A stretch of DNA of 64,000 nucleotides from Paractinoplanes ovalisporus (GTDB lineage Bacteria; Actinomycetota; Actinomycetes; Mycobacteriales; Micromonosporaceae): positions 86,108-150,107 of the forward strand of contig NZ_JAENHP010000025.1 of the NCBI RefSeq assembly GCF_016834655.1, read 5' to 3'. Below the pieces are notes generated by a model, which was not told the origin of the DNA, made no database searches, and saw only the letters and a program-made list of their open reading frames with translations. Position numbers and translations under genes: made by a program. Below, piece by piece: positions 8,427 through 15,912 of the stretch; within the stretch, counting starts at the first letter, position 1; the number at the start of each line of letters is the position of its first letter.

Positions 8427-8441
8427 TACTCTTTTCGCATG
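8427..8441 (+). promoter_or_regulatory. -10 box of the SpoIIE-phosphatase gene (leaderless)
   Basis: TACTCT at 8427-8432 fits TANNNT and ends 6 nt before the ATG at 8439. There is no ribosome-binding site, which fits a leaderless mRNA starting at the A of the start codon. Confidence 0.45.
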
Positions 8442-10595
8442 GCCGGGACGGGTGGCGGGGTGAGCCCCTCAGTGATGCCCGCGTTGCCCTCGCAGGCCGC
8501 CGCCACACCGGCCGGGCGGCCCGGCTGCACCGAGCTCGTGCACGGGCGCGACTGGAGCGGCACCGAGCTCGGGCCGCGCGACCACTGGGACCCGGCCGTC
8601 TCGGCGACCGTCGAGCTCGTGTTGTCCTCCCCGATGCCGATGGCCTACAGCCACGGCGACGGCTTCCTGCTGATCTACAACGACGCGTACGCCGACCTGC
8701 TCGGTTCCCTGCACCCGGCCGCGCTGGGCCAGCCCGCGGCCGAGGTCCTGGGCGATCTGTGGCAGTCGCGCGGGCTGGGCGGGGTCGTCGAGGAGGTCTA
8801 CCGCGGCGGGCGGCCGGTGCTCGAGGCCGAGGCTCCCCTCACCGTCATCCGGGGTCAGCCGGGGCGCCCCGAGCAGGCGTTCTTCACCCGGGGCCACTCC
8901 GTGGTGCGTGACCTGCGCGGCAAGGTCAGCGGCGTGCTCACGGTGGCCGCCGAGACCACCCAGGTGACCCGCCGGCTGCAGAACCTGGGCGAGCTGACCT
9001 CGAAGCTGGCCGGCGCCCTCACCATCGACGACGTGGCCCGGGTCGTGCTGGGTTACGCGATGGCCTCGTTCGACCTCGACCACTGCACGTTCGCGGTCGA
9101 CGACGGCGGGGCCTACCGCTATGTCCGGCGGATCCGGGGCGAGATGCTCGACGAGGCCGACGAGCGGCTGCCGCCGGTGTGGAAGCGGGTGCCGAACGAT
9201 CCGCGTGCGCCGATAGTGACCGCCGCGCAGTCGGGGCAGGCGACGTTCGTACCGGATGGGGAACCTCTGGTGGCGGTGGCGTCCGACCGTCATGAACGGC
9301 GGATCCGCGCCCTGGCCGCGCTGCCGCTGCGCACGCCCCTGCTCACCGGCGCGCTGACGATCGGCTACCGCGAGGCCCACACCTGGCTGCCGGCCGAGCG
9401 CGCGCTGCTCAACGCGGCCGCCCAACTGGTCGCGCAGGCGGCCGAGCGGGCCCGGCGGTTCGAGGCGCAGCACGGCACGGCCCAGCTTCTGCAGCGCAGC
9501 ATGCTGCCCGAACACCTGCCCGAGCTTGAAACGTTCCGCATCGCCGCCCGCTACGACGTGGGCGTCGACGGCAACGCGGCCGGCGGCGACTTCTACGACG
9601 CGTTCCGGCTGCTCGACGGGCGGCTGGCGATGGTGCTGGGCGACGTGTCCGGCCACGACGTGCGCGCCGCCGCGGTGATGGGCCAGGTGCGGGCCGCGCT
9701 GCGGGCGATGGCGCTGACCGATCCGTCGCCGCCGAGCGTGCTCGCGGGCCTCGACCGGCTGGTCGGCTCGCTGGGCGCCGAGTCGCGCAACGAAGAGATC
9801 TTCGTGACCGTGGTCTACGGGGTGCTCGACCCGGCCGACGGCACGATCACCATGTCGAGCGCCGGACACCCGCCACCGGTGCTGCGCCGCGCCGGTCAGG
9901 GCGGCGGCCGCCCCACGGCCGAGCTGGCCAAGGTGCCGCCGGGCGCGCCGCTCGGGCTGGGCGGGCGCTGGCAGACCGGTCAGGTGCGCCTGGAACCGGG
10001 CGACTCGATCCTGATGTTCAGCGACGGCGTGGTCGAGCGCCGGGGCCGGGCCCTCAACGACGGCCTCGACGCGCTGGTGGCGGCGACCGCGGCGGCGTCC
10101 AGCGGCGACCCGCGCAACCTGTGCTCGCTGGCGACCTCGGCCGTGGAGGGTTCGACCGACGACGACGTGGCGGTGCTCGCGGTCGAGCACGCGGTGGCGA
10201 TGAGCCGGTCGGCGACCATGCACGTGCCGGCCGAACCGACGGGCCCGAGCCGCGTACGCCAGTGGATGAGCACGCGCCTGCGCGAATGGTCGGTGCCCGA
10301 GCCGATCGTCGGCGCCGCCATCCTCTGCACGAGCGAGCTCACCACCAACGCGCTGCTGCACGCGGGCACGCCGGCCCAGGTGCACATCGACCTGAACGCC
10401 GAACGGCTGCTGGTCTCGGTGGCCGACACCGGCACGCGGGGCAACCTGATCCGGGCGCACGCCGACACGATGAGCAGCCGCGGCCGCGGGCTCGGCCTGA
10501 TCGAGGAACTGAGCGATTCGTGGGGCACCGACCCGACCGTGCGGGGCACCACGGTGTGGTTCGAAATGCTTATTCCACGTACGACAACTGATTGA
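8439..10595 (+). CDS. PAS-GAF-SpoIIE phosphatase with C-terminal anti-sigma-type ATPase domain
   Basis: A 718-aa cytoplasmic regulator. Domains in order: a PAS-like sensor (about 20-165, with SSPMPMAYSHGDGFLLIYND); a GAF domain (about 190-345); a PP2C-type SpoIIE phosphatase (about 350-575, with RSMLPEHLP, GGDFYDAF and the metal-binding LGDVSGHD); and an RsbW/SpoIIAB-like HATPase (about 590-715, with SELTTNALLHAG and GRGLGLI). Such proteins dephosphorylate anti-sigma-factor antagonists while the kinase-like domain can bind or phosphorylate partners, tuning an alternative sigma factor. No sigma factor or antagonist is adjacent. The start at 8439 matches the domain start and a leaderless promoter; an in-frame ORF extends 55 codons upstream but looks non-coding. 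Confidence 0.88.
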   Translation: MAGTGGGVSPSVMPALPSQAAATPAGRPGCTELVHGRDWSGTELGPRDHWDPAVSATVELVLSSPMPMAYSHGDGFLLIYNDAYADLLGSLHPAALGQPAAEVLGDLWQSRGLGGVVEEVYRGGRPVLEAEAPLTVIRGQPGRPEQAFFTRGHSVVRDLRGKVSGVLTVAAETTQVTRRLQNLGELTSKLAGALTIDDVARVVLGYAMASFDLDHCTFAVDDGGAYRYVRRIRGEMLDEADERLPPVWKRVPNDPRAPIVTAAQSGQATFVPDGEPLVAVASDRHERRIRALAALPLRTPLLTGALTIGYREAHTWLPAERALLNAAAQLVAQAAERARRFEAQHGTAQLLQRSMLPEHLPELETFRIAARYDVGVDGNAAGGDFYDAFRLLDGRLAMVLGDVSGHDVRAAAVMGQVRAALRAMALTDPSPPSVLAGLDRLVGSLGAESRNEEIFVTVVYGVLDPADGTITMSSAGHPPPVLRRAGQGGGRPTAELAKVPPGAPLGLGGRWQTGQVRLEPGDSILMFSDGVVERRGRALNDGLDALVAATAAASSGDPRNLCSLATSAVEGSTDDDVAVLAVEHAVAMSRSATMHVPAEPTGPSRVRQWMSTRLREWSVPEPIVGAAILCTSELTTNALLHAGTPAQVHIDLNAERLLVSVADTGTRGNLIRAHADTMSSRGRGLGLIEELSDSWGTDPTVRGTTVWFEMLIPRTTTD

Positions 10596-10791
10596 CAAAC
10601 GTGGCTGGACACGCTCCCACTACTGGCAGGATTCCGGCCCGTTCACGCTCGTGTAACACCTAACCTACAGGCAGTCACTTTAGGTAGCGGAAAGATGCTC
10701 TAAAGCGGACATTGAACCCCAGGGTAGTGACGGCGCGTATAGATTGCCGTAGAGTCTTCCTCATTCGGGGACGTCCACGTTGGAGCGGTAT

Positions 10792-11562
10792 ATGCGGATA
10801 AGAGGCTTTGCGCCGTCGACGCCTTGCTGGGTGGAACTGACAGCTTCCGACCCGGACGATGCGGCTGGTTTCTACGCCGGACTCTTCGGCTGGCAGGTCG
10901 AGGGCGATCGATTCCTGCTCGACGGCAACGCGGTGGCCGGCATCGGCCGGACCCGTCCGGAACGGTCCGAGGGCTGGCTGACCTACCTGGCCGCACCCGA
11001 CCTGCAGACCACGATCACCGACGTCACCAACGCCTACGGGCGGCAGCTGACCTGGCCCGAGGAGCGCCACGGCGCCCGTACGGCGGTCATGGCCGACGCC
11101 TCCGGTGCGATGTTCGGCCTGTGGCAGGCCGCCGGGTTCGCCGGCGCCCAGCTGCGCGGCGAGCCGGGCACGATGGAGTGGTCCGATCTGATCACCGACG
11201 ACGTCACCGCGGCGACCCGGTTCTACGGCTCGGTCTTCGGCTGGACACTGACGCAGGAATTCGGCAGCAGCGAGTGGCTGTCCGAGGCCCACGACTCGGT
11301 GGCCGGCCTGATCACCGGCCGCTACGACGTCCGCTGGCAGCCCTCTTTCCAGGTGGCCGACACCACCGAGGCGATCGACCGCTGCGCCGGGCTGGGCGGC
11401 CGGGTGATCTCGGGACCGGTCGAGATGGGCCTGGGCAGCTACGTCGAGATGGTCGACCCGCACGGCGCCCCGTTCGCCGTCACCGCGCCGGTGCATCGCC
11501 CAGTCGAGTTGAATGTCGCCTACAACGACATCATCGGCATGGAGCTGACCTACGGCGGGTAA
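10792..11562 (+). CDS. Tandem VOC (glyoxalase/bleomycin-resistance fold) protein
   Basis: A 256-aa protein with two VOC modules. The first begins TPCWVELTASDPDDAAGFYAGLFGW, and the second TMEWSDLITDDVTAATRFYGSVFGW, near residue 125. Each has the beta-alpha-beta-beta-beta pattern that packs into a metal-binding or ligand-binding cup. Many actinomycete homologues with this double layout are annotated only as VOC family; the substrate is unknown. GGAG precedes the ATG by 6 nt. The gene is followed within 30 nt by the DUF3072 gene, probably in one transcript ending at the hairpin near 11800. Confidence 0.85.
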   Translation: MRIRGFAPSTPCWVELTASDPDDAAGFYAGLFGWQVEGDRFLLDGNAVAGIGRTRPERSEGWLTYLAAPDLQTTITDVTNAYGRQLTWPEERHGARTAVMADASGAMFGLWQAAGFAGAQLRGEPGTMEWSDLITDDVTAATRFYGSVFGWTLTQEFGSSEWLSEAHDSVAGLITGRYDVRWQPSFQVADTTEAIDRCAGLGGRVISGPVEMGLGSYVEMVDPHGAPFAVTAPVHRPVELNVAYNDIIGMELTYGG

Positions 11563-11592
11563 GGGAACAGGCGTTCGAAGGAGATGAGCGCC

Positions 11593-11784
11593 ATGACCGA
11601 TCTGAACGCCGAGAAAGACCCGTCCGACTGGACCACCGGTGACGAACCGGCGACCGGCGCGCAGGAGTCCTACCTGCACACGCTGGCCACCGAGGCGCAC
11701 GAAGAGGTGCCGGAGGGCCTGACCAAGGCCGACGCGTCCCGCAAGATCGACGAGTTGCAGGAAAAGACTGGCCGCGGCCAGTAG
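11593..11784 (+). CDS. DUF3072 family small protein
   Basis: A 63-aa acidic protein. The core GAQESYLHTLATEAHEEVPE, followed by LTKADASRKIDELQEKTGRG, is the DUF3072 pattern: a small helix-loop-helix found across actinomycetes with no known function. The ATG at 11593 is preferred because AAGGAG lies 9 nt upstream; an ATG at 11584 would abut the ribosome site. A perfect terminator follows the stop. Confidence 0.8.
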   Translation: MTDLNAEKDPSDWTTGDEPATGAQESYLHTLATEAHEEVPEGLTKADASRKIDELQEKTGRGQ

Positions 11785-11788
11785 CCGG

Positions 11789-11822
11789 AAGGCCGACCCA
11801 TCCCGGGTCGGCCTTCTTTTTT
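11789..11822 (+). terminator. Intrinsic terminator
   Basis: Perfect 11-bp arms AAGGCCGACCC (11789-11799) and GGGTCGGCCTT (11805-11815) enclose a 5-nt loop and run into a C-T6 tract. It is the cleanest rho-independent terminator in the window. Confidence 0.85.
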
Positions 11823-11831
11823 GCCTTGCGT

Positions 11832-11874
11832 GTCAACCGGGGTTGACGGGGGCGCCGCGTCAACGTAAGTTGAC
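11832..11874 (+). promoter_or_regulatory. Consensus promoter overlaid by two identical operator palindromes
   Basis: Two copies of GTCAAC-N4-GTTGAC lie at 11832-11847 and 11859-11874, 27 bp apart centre to centre. A promoter overlaps both: the -35 TTGACG (11843-11848) is the right arm of the first palindrome, and the -10 TAAGTT (11866-11871) lies inside the second, with a 17-bp spacer. The ATG at 11878 follows the -10 by 6 nt, so the transcript looks leaderless. A dimeric repressor bound here would block transcription; the HTH protein encoded next is the obvious candidate (inference). Confidence 0.7.
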
Positions 11875-11877
11875 AGG

Positions 11878-12114
11878 ATGACCGAAGCAACCGACCTCGC
11901 CGCGGCGGCGAGCAGCGCCGATCCCCGGGTCGGCCTGCGCGCGGTCGTGGCGCTGCGCCGCCTGCTCGAGGGCCTCGAGCATCTGCAGGTGGCCAACGCC
12001 CGCCGCAAGGGCTGGTCCTGGCAGGAGATCGCCGACGCGCTCGAGGTGACCCGCCAGGGCGTACACAAAAAGCACGCGCGCCTGATGCCGGCGCCGGACC
12101 CACGGGAGGACTGA
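11878..12114 (+). CDS. Small helix-turn-helix protein paired with a Clp-N protein
   Basis: A 78-aa DNA-binding protein. Its second half, GWSWQEIADALEVTRQGVHKKHARL, is a clear helix-turn-helix with the recognition helix around TRQGVHKKH. The first half (VGLRAVVALRRLLEGLEHLQVANAR) is probably a dimerising helix. Small HTH proteins of this type are commonly encoded directly upstream of Clp-N-domain proteins in actinomycetes, as here with 3 nt between genes. Two palindromes over the promoter suggest autoregulation. Confidence 0.8.
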   Translation: MTEATDLAAAASSADPRVGLRAVVALRRLLEGLEHLQVANARRKGWSWQEIADALEVTRQGVHKKHARLMPAPDPRED

Positions 12115-12117
12115 ACA

Positions 12118-12723
12118 ATGTTCGAGCGATTCACCGCGGACGCGCGCGCCGTCGTCGTCACCGCCCAGACCGACGCCCGGTCGATGCACCACGAGCACAT
12201 CGGCACCGAACACGTGCTTCTCGCGCTGCTGGCCGATCCGGACGGCGCGGTCGCCCGCTCGACCGGGCTCGATGCCGAGACTGTCCGCGCCGACATCCTC
12301 GAGCGCATCGGCGGGCACACGCAGGACGGCCCGGTGCTGAGCGAGGCCGACGCCGAGGATGCGGCCGCGCTCAAGGCGATCGGGATCGACCTGGCCGCCG
12401 TACGGGAAGCCATTGAAGCCAACTTCGGAGCCGGCGCCCTGAAGTTGCCGCGCCCGGCCAAGAAGAAGGGGTTGTTCGGCAAGTTCTCCGCGTCGAGCGG
12501 GCACATCCCCTTCACCAACCGCAACAAGAAGGTGCTCGAGCTGTCGCTGCGCGAGGCGATCCGGCTCAAGCAGAAGTTCATCGCGCCCGAGCACATCATG
12601 CTGGGGCTGCTGCGCGAGGGGAAGGGCCTGGCCGCGCTGATCATGGCCGACCGGGGCATCGACTTCGACCGCCTGAAGGCCGACATGGAGCGCTCGGTCT
12701 CCTTGGAAGATCAACCCCGGTAG
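12118..12723 (+). CDS. Clp amino-terminal (Clp-N) domain protein without ATPase
   Basis: A 201-aa protein with two Clp-N repeats. The first is FERFTADARAVVVTAQTDAR with HHEHIGTEHVLLALLADPDG (about 1-70). The second, RNKKVLELSLREAIRLKQ with IAPEHIMLGLLREGKG, lies at about 140-190. A Lys-rich linker (PRPAKKKGLFGK) joins them. The AAA+ modules of ClpC/ClpB are absent, so it cannot unfold substrates alone. It may bind phospho-arginine proteins, adaptors or Clp substrates, as Clp-N does in ClpC. GGGAGGA precedes the ATG. The 3' end overlaps the convergent gene by 13 nt. Confidence 0.85.
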   Translation: MFERFTADARAVVVTAQTDARSMHHEHIGTEHVLLALLADPDGAVARSTGLDAETVRADILERIGGHTQDGPVLSEADAEDAAALKAIGIDLAAVREAIEANFGAGALKLPRPAKKKGLFGKFSASSGHIPFTNRNKKVLELSLREAIRLKQKFIAPEHIMLGLLREGKGLAALIMADRGIDFDRLKADMERSVSLEDQPR

Positions 12724-13103
12724 TAGACCCTCAGCTGGTGACCGTCGGCGGTGTGATGCCAGCCGACGTCCCCCAGGGTGGTGATGTCCGGCCGCTTCTC
12801 GAGCCAGGCGGCCGCCATCGCGAACGCCTCAGCCGGCGTCTCCCCGATGAAGACGACCCGGCGTTCCCACTCCTCGAAGACGGCCTGACGGGCCCGGGGT
12901 CCGCCGACGATCGCGGTCGGACCGATCCGGCGCCCGTTGCGCACCCCGCGCACATACCAGTCGTTGAGCTCCTCGTCGTGGTCGACCGACCAGCCGTCGA
13001 TGCGGCCCAGGTCGTTGACGATCGCGTTGCGCGCGCAGTCGAGGGCAGCATCCAGCGTGGCGAACTCGATCACTTCGCCCTCGTACTCCACCCGGAACGC
13101 CAT
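12711..13103 (-). CDS. Conserved hypothetical protein
   Basis: A 130-aa soluble protein with a mixed alpha/beta look: MAFRVEYEGEVIEFATLDAA, then a helix ALDCARNAIVNDLG, DGWSVDHDEELNDWYVRGVR, and a C-terminal strand GHQLRVYYRG. It has no known motif, signal or membrane segment and I do not recognise the family. It is convergent with the Clp-N gene and divergent from the epimerase gene. The strong base-composition bias fits coding on this strand. Confidence 0.6.
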   Translation of the reverse strand: MAFRVEYEGEVIEFATLDAALDCARNAIVNDLGRIDGWSVDHDEELNDWYVRGVRNGRRIGPTAIVGGPRARQAVFEEWERRVVFIGETPAEAFAMAAAWLEKRPDITTLGDVGWHHTADGHQLRVYYRG

Positions 13104-13160
13104 CGCCTACCCCCACAGGCCGGGCCGAACCCAGGGCCCGACGATAGCCGATGTTGCGAG

Positions 13161-13176
13161 TAAGTTTCAGATCATG
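13161..13176 (+). promoter_or_regulatory. -10 box of the epimerase gene (leaderless)
   Basis: TAAGTT at 13161-13166 ends 7 nt before the ATG at 13174. No Shine-Dalgarno sequence is present, which fits a leaderless transcript. Confidence 0.45.
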
Positions 13177-14007
13177 CCTGCTCACGTCCTGGTCACGGGA
13201 GCCGCCGGCCTGATCGGCAGCGCCGTTCTCGACCTCCTGGCCGCCCGGAGCATCACCACCACCGCGCTGGTTCCCGAGCCGGGCCCAACCCAGGCTTCCC
13301 GTACGGTCGTGGCCGACGCCCGTGACACCGCGCGGGTCGCGGACGCTCTCGAAGGCGCCGACGCGGTCATCCACCTGGCCGCCATCCCCACCCCCGACCG
13401 CGATCCCGACGAGGTGGTCTTCGGGCACAACTCGCAGGCCACGTTCACGGTGCTCGACCAGGCGGCCCGGCGCGGGGTGAGCAGCATCGCGTTCGCCAGC
13501 AGCTACGCGATCGGCGGGCTGCCGTTCGCGCGGGTCCCGCTGAGCCTGCCCTACCTGCCGATCGACGCCTCGTTGCCCCTGCAGATCACCGACCCGTACG
13601 CCCTCTCGAAGCGCGCCGACGAGGCCACCGCCGACATGATCCACCGCCGTTACGGCACAACCGTGACGGCTCTGCGCCTGCCGTTCGTCGGCGGGTTCGA
13701 TCGCCTCCGTCCGATGGCCGCTCTCTACACGAGTGACCCTGGGCGCGGGGCCGCCGACGTGTGGAGTTACCTCGACGTGCGTGACGCGGCCACCGCCCTG
13801 GTCGCGGCCCTCTCCCCCACCGTGCCCGGCAATCATGTGCTCTATGTGGCCGCGCCCGACACGCTCGCGCCCCAGCCGACCGAGTGGCTGCTCGACCAGT
13901 TCCATCCCGGCGTACCCAGGCCGCACTTCCCCGGCCGTACGGTGCCGATCGACCTCAGCCCCGCCCGCGATCTGCTGGGCTTCACCGCCACCCACGTGTT
14001 CGCATGA
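13174..14007 (+). CDS. NAD-dependent epimerase/dehydratase (extended SDR)
   Basis: A 277-aa extended short-chain dehydrogenase. It has the NAD-binding VLVTGAAGLIGSAVLDLL at the N-terminus, HLAA near residue 69, the active-site Ser region FASSYA and the YxxxK motif in DPYALSKRADE near residue 145. It is smaller than sugar-nucleotide epimerases and close in size to uronate dehydrogenases. Its stop overlaps the start of an enolase-superfamily gene (ATGA), so the two act together, probably on a sugar acid. The substrate is not proven. An open frame upstream of 13174 is antisense to another gene and is ignored. Confidence 0.8.
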   Translation: MPAHVLVTGAAGLIGSAVLDLLAARSITTTALVPEPGPTQASRTVVADARDTARVADALEGADAVIHLAAIPTPDRDPDEVVFGHNSQATFTVLDQAARRGVSSIAFASSYAIGGLPFARVPLSLPYLPIDASLPLQITDPYALSKRADEATADMIHRRYGTTVTALRLPFVGGFDRLRPMAALYTSDPGRGAADVWSYLDVRDAATALVAALSPTVPGNHVLYVAAPDTLAPQPTEWLLDQFHPGVPRPHFPGRTVPIDLSPARDLLGFTATHVFA

Positions 14008-15224
14008 ACGCGCCCACCATCACCGGCGTCCGGGCCGTCGTGACCGCGCCCGAGGGCGTCAACCTGGTCGTGGTGCGGATCGACACGTCCGAGCCCGGCC
14101 TGTACGGGCTGGGCTGCGCGACCTTCCACCAGCGCTACGCGGCCGTGGTCGCCGCGCTGGACACCCACGTCACCCCGCTGCTGCTCGGCCGCGACGTCTC
14201 CCGGATCGCCGACATCCACCGCACGCTGCACTTCTCGTCATACTGGCGGGGCGGTCCGGTGCTCAACAGCGCCCTGTCCGGCGTGGACATGGCGCTGTGG
14301 GACATCGCCGGCAAACGGGCCGGGCTGCCGGTACACGACCTGGTCGGCGGGCGGCTGCGCGACGCCGTGCCGGTCTATCTGCACGCGTCGGGCGCCACGA
14401 TCGACGAGACCCTGGACGACGCGCAGGCGCTGGTCGAGGCCGGCTACCGCCACGTCCGCCTGCAGACCGGTCAACCCGGCCTAGGCACGTACGGGGCGCC
14501 CGGCACCTCGAACGCCCACCCCGGCGCGCCCTACCCCGACGGCTGGGACGTCGGCTTCTACCTGCGCCAGACCCCGCGCCTGTTCGCCGCCGCCCGGGCC
14601 CGCCTCGGCGACGACGTCGAACTGCTTCACGACGTGCACAGCCGGCTCACGCCGAAGCAGGCGGTCACACTGGCGCGGTCCCTGGAACCGTACGGGCTGT
14701 TCTTCCTGGAGGATGTGATCGCGCCCGAGCATTACGACGAGCTTCCCGCCGTACGGGCTCAGGCCCCGGTCCCGCTGGCCGTGGGCGAACTGACCGTCTC
14801 GGTGGCCGACGCCGCCCGCCTGGTGACCGCCGGCGGCGTCGACCTGCTGCGCTGCCACATCTCCGCGATCGGCGGCTTCACGCCCGGCCTGAAGCTGGCA
14901 ACGTTGTGCGAGATGCACGGCGTGCGAACGGCCTGGCACGCCCCCGCCGACGTCTCCCCGATCGGCGCCGCCGCGAACTTGGCGCTCGACGTGACAAGTC
15001 CCGCGTTCGGCATCCAGGAGGGCCACATCTACCCCGACGTGGTCCACGAGATCCTCCCCGGCACTCCCGTGATCGAGGCCGGTTACGCCCACCCGTCGCT
15101 TTCCCCCGGTTGGGGCATCGACTTGAACGAGAAGGCGGCAGCGCGCTACGAACCGGTGGTGGGCGGGCATGAGCGCTGGGCCGCCACGGTCCGCCGCCCC
15201 GACGGTTCGATCGAGGCCCCTTAG
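14004..15224 (+). CDS. ManD-like enolase-superfamily dehydratase (D-mannonate dehydratase/RspA type)
   Basis: A 406-aa member of the mandelate racemase branch. The N-terminal capping domain includes YWRGGPVLNSALSGVDMALWD. The barrel carries the Mg ligands Asp (LLHDVHSRLTP, about 210), Glu (FFLEDV, about 236) and Glu (LAVGEL, about 261). The His in HDVHSR, the HAPADVSP loop and FGIQE near the C-terminus match the ManD/RspA subgroup, which dehydrates sugar acids such as mannonate or gluconate, often slowly. It overlaps the epimerase stop by 4 nt, forming a two-gene operon that suggests sugar-acid catabolism. Confidence 0.82.
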   Translation: MNAPTITGVRAVVTAPEGVNLVVVRIDTSEPGLYGLGCATFHQRYAAVVAALDTHVTPLLLGRDVSRIADIHRTLHFSSYWRGGPVLNSALSGVDMALWDIAGKRAGLPVHDLVGGRLRDAVPVYLHASGATIDETLDDAQALVEAGYRHVRLQTGQPGLGTYGAPGTSNAHPGAPYPDGWDVGFYLRQTPRLFAAARARLGDDVELLHDVHSRLTPKQAVTLARSLEPYGLFFLEDVIAPEHYDELPAVRAQAPVPLAVGELTVSVADAARLVTAGGVDLLRCHISAIGGFTPGLKLATLCEMHGVRTAWHAPADVSPIGAAANLALDVTSPAFGIQEGHIYPDVVHEILPGTPVIEAGYAHPSLSPGWGIDLNEKAAARYEPVVGGHERWAATVRRPDGSIEAP

Positions 15225-15373
15225 CCTGTGCAAAACCCGTTGTGGCGGCAACGCCGTCCTGTGGACGAACACCCTTGATCAGCTTGACGGGGCGTACCTT
15301 CAACCCCAGCTCTCCCCCGGGTGGGTGGACGGGGTTAGGTGGGGGGCCTTCACGTGAGGACTACCACTTAGTG

Positions 15374-15398
15374 TTTCAAATCTGAAAAGAGTTACAGT
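15374..15398 (+). promoter_or_regulatory. Operator and promoter of the MarR gene
   Basis: The palindrome TTTCA-AATC-TGAAA (15374-15387) is followed after 5 nt by a -10 box, TACAGT (15393-15398), which ends 6 nt before the ATG at 15405. The palindrome occupies the -35/-10 spacer. The same palindrome recurs before the pirin gene, so MarR autoregulation is likely. Confidence 0.65.
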
Positions 15399-15404
15399 TT
15401 CCGG

Positions 15405-15845
15405 ATGGCCGACCCCCTGACGGACACCCAGCAAGTCGCCTGGCGCACCTTCATCGAGAGCTCGTGGGCACTGCACACGCACCTCGAAGACGAGCTCCGC
15501 GCCCAGACCGGCCTCAGCATGAACGACTACCACGTGCTGGTCGTGCTCTCCGAGGCCCCCGAACACCGGCTCCGCATGGGTGAACTGGCGGGCCGGCTGG
15601 TCTTCTCGCCGAGCCGCATCACCTACCAGATCAGCTCGATGGTCAAGCGTGGCCTGGTTCGCAAGCAGCCCTGCCCGGAGGACGGGCGCGGCCAGGAGGC
15701 CGTACTCACCGACGAGGGTATGCGGGCGCTCGAGTCCGCGGCGCCGCTGCACCTCATCACCGTCCGGGACAGCTTCATCGACCTTCTCGACCCGGACGAA
15801 CTGGCCGTGATCGCCCGGGTGTTCGCCAAGGTGCGGAAGGCCTGA
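15405..15845 (+). CDS. MarR family transcriptional regulator
   Basis: A 146-aa winged-helix repressor. The DNA-binding part includes LSMNDYHVLVVLSEAPEHRLRMGELAGRL with recognition helix SPSRITYQISSMVKRGLV, then the wing KQPCPEDGRGQEAVLT. Dimerisation helices flank it. Such regulators respond to phenolic or oxidant ligands and usually repress a neighbouring gene. The pirin gene downstream carries the same palindrome in its promoter, so it is the predicted target. Transcription looks leaderless from the ATG at 15405. Confidence 0.9.
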   Translation: MADPLTDTQQVAWRTFIESSWALHTHLEDELRAQTGLSMNDYHVLVVLSEAPEHRLRMGELAGRLVFSPSRITYQISSMVKRGLVRKQPCPEDGRGQEAVLTDEGMRALESAAPLHLITVRDSFIDLLDPDELAVIARVFAKVRKA

Positions 15846-15860
15846 ACCGGCTCCCTGGTA

Positions 15861-15906
15861 TTTCAGTTTTGAAAGAGTTATGGTTCAGGGACCACGAGTC
15901 AGGAGG
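15861..15906 (+). promoter_or_regulatory. Operator, promoter and ribosome site of the pirin gene
   Basis: The palindrome TTTCA-GTTT-TGAAA (15861-15874) matches the one before the MarR gene. A -10 box TATGGT follows at 15879-15884, giving a start site near 15891, and AGGAGG (15901-15906) lies 6 nt before the ATG. Unlike the MarR gene, this transcript has a short leader. Confidence 0.65.
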
Positions 15907-15912
15907 CACGCC

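Noticed and set aside
8469..10598. A 709-codon open frame antisense to the SpoIIE phosphatase gene
   Set aside because: No recognisable motif and shadow composition, while the sense frame contains four intact domains.
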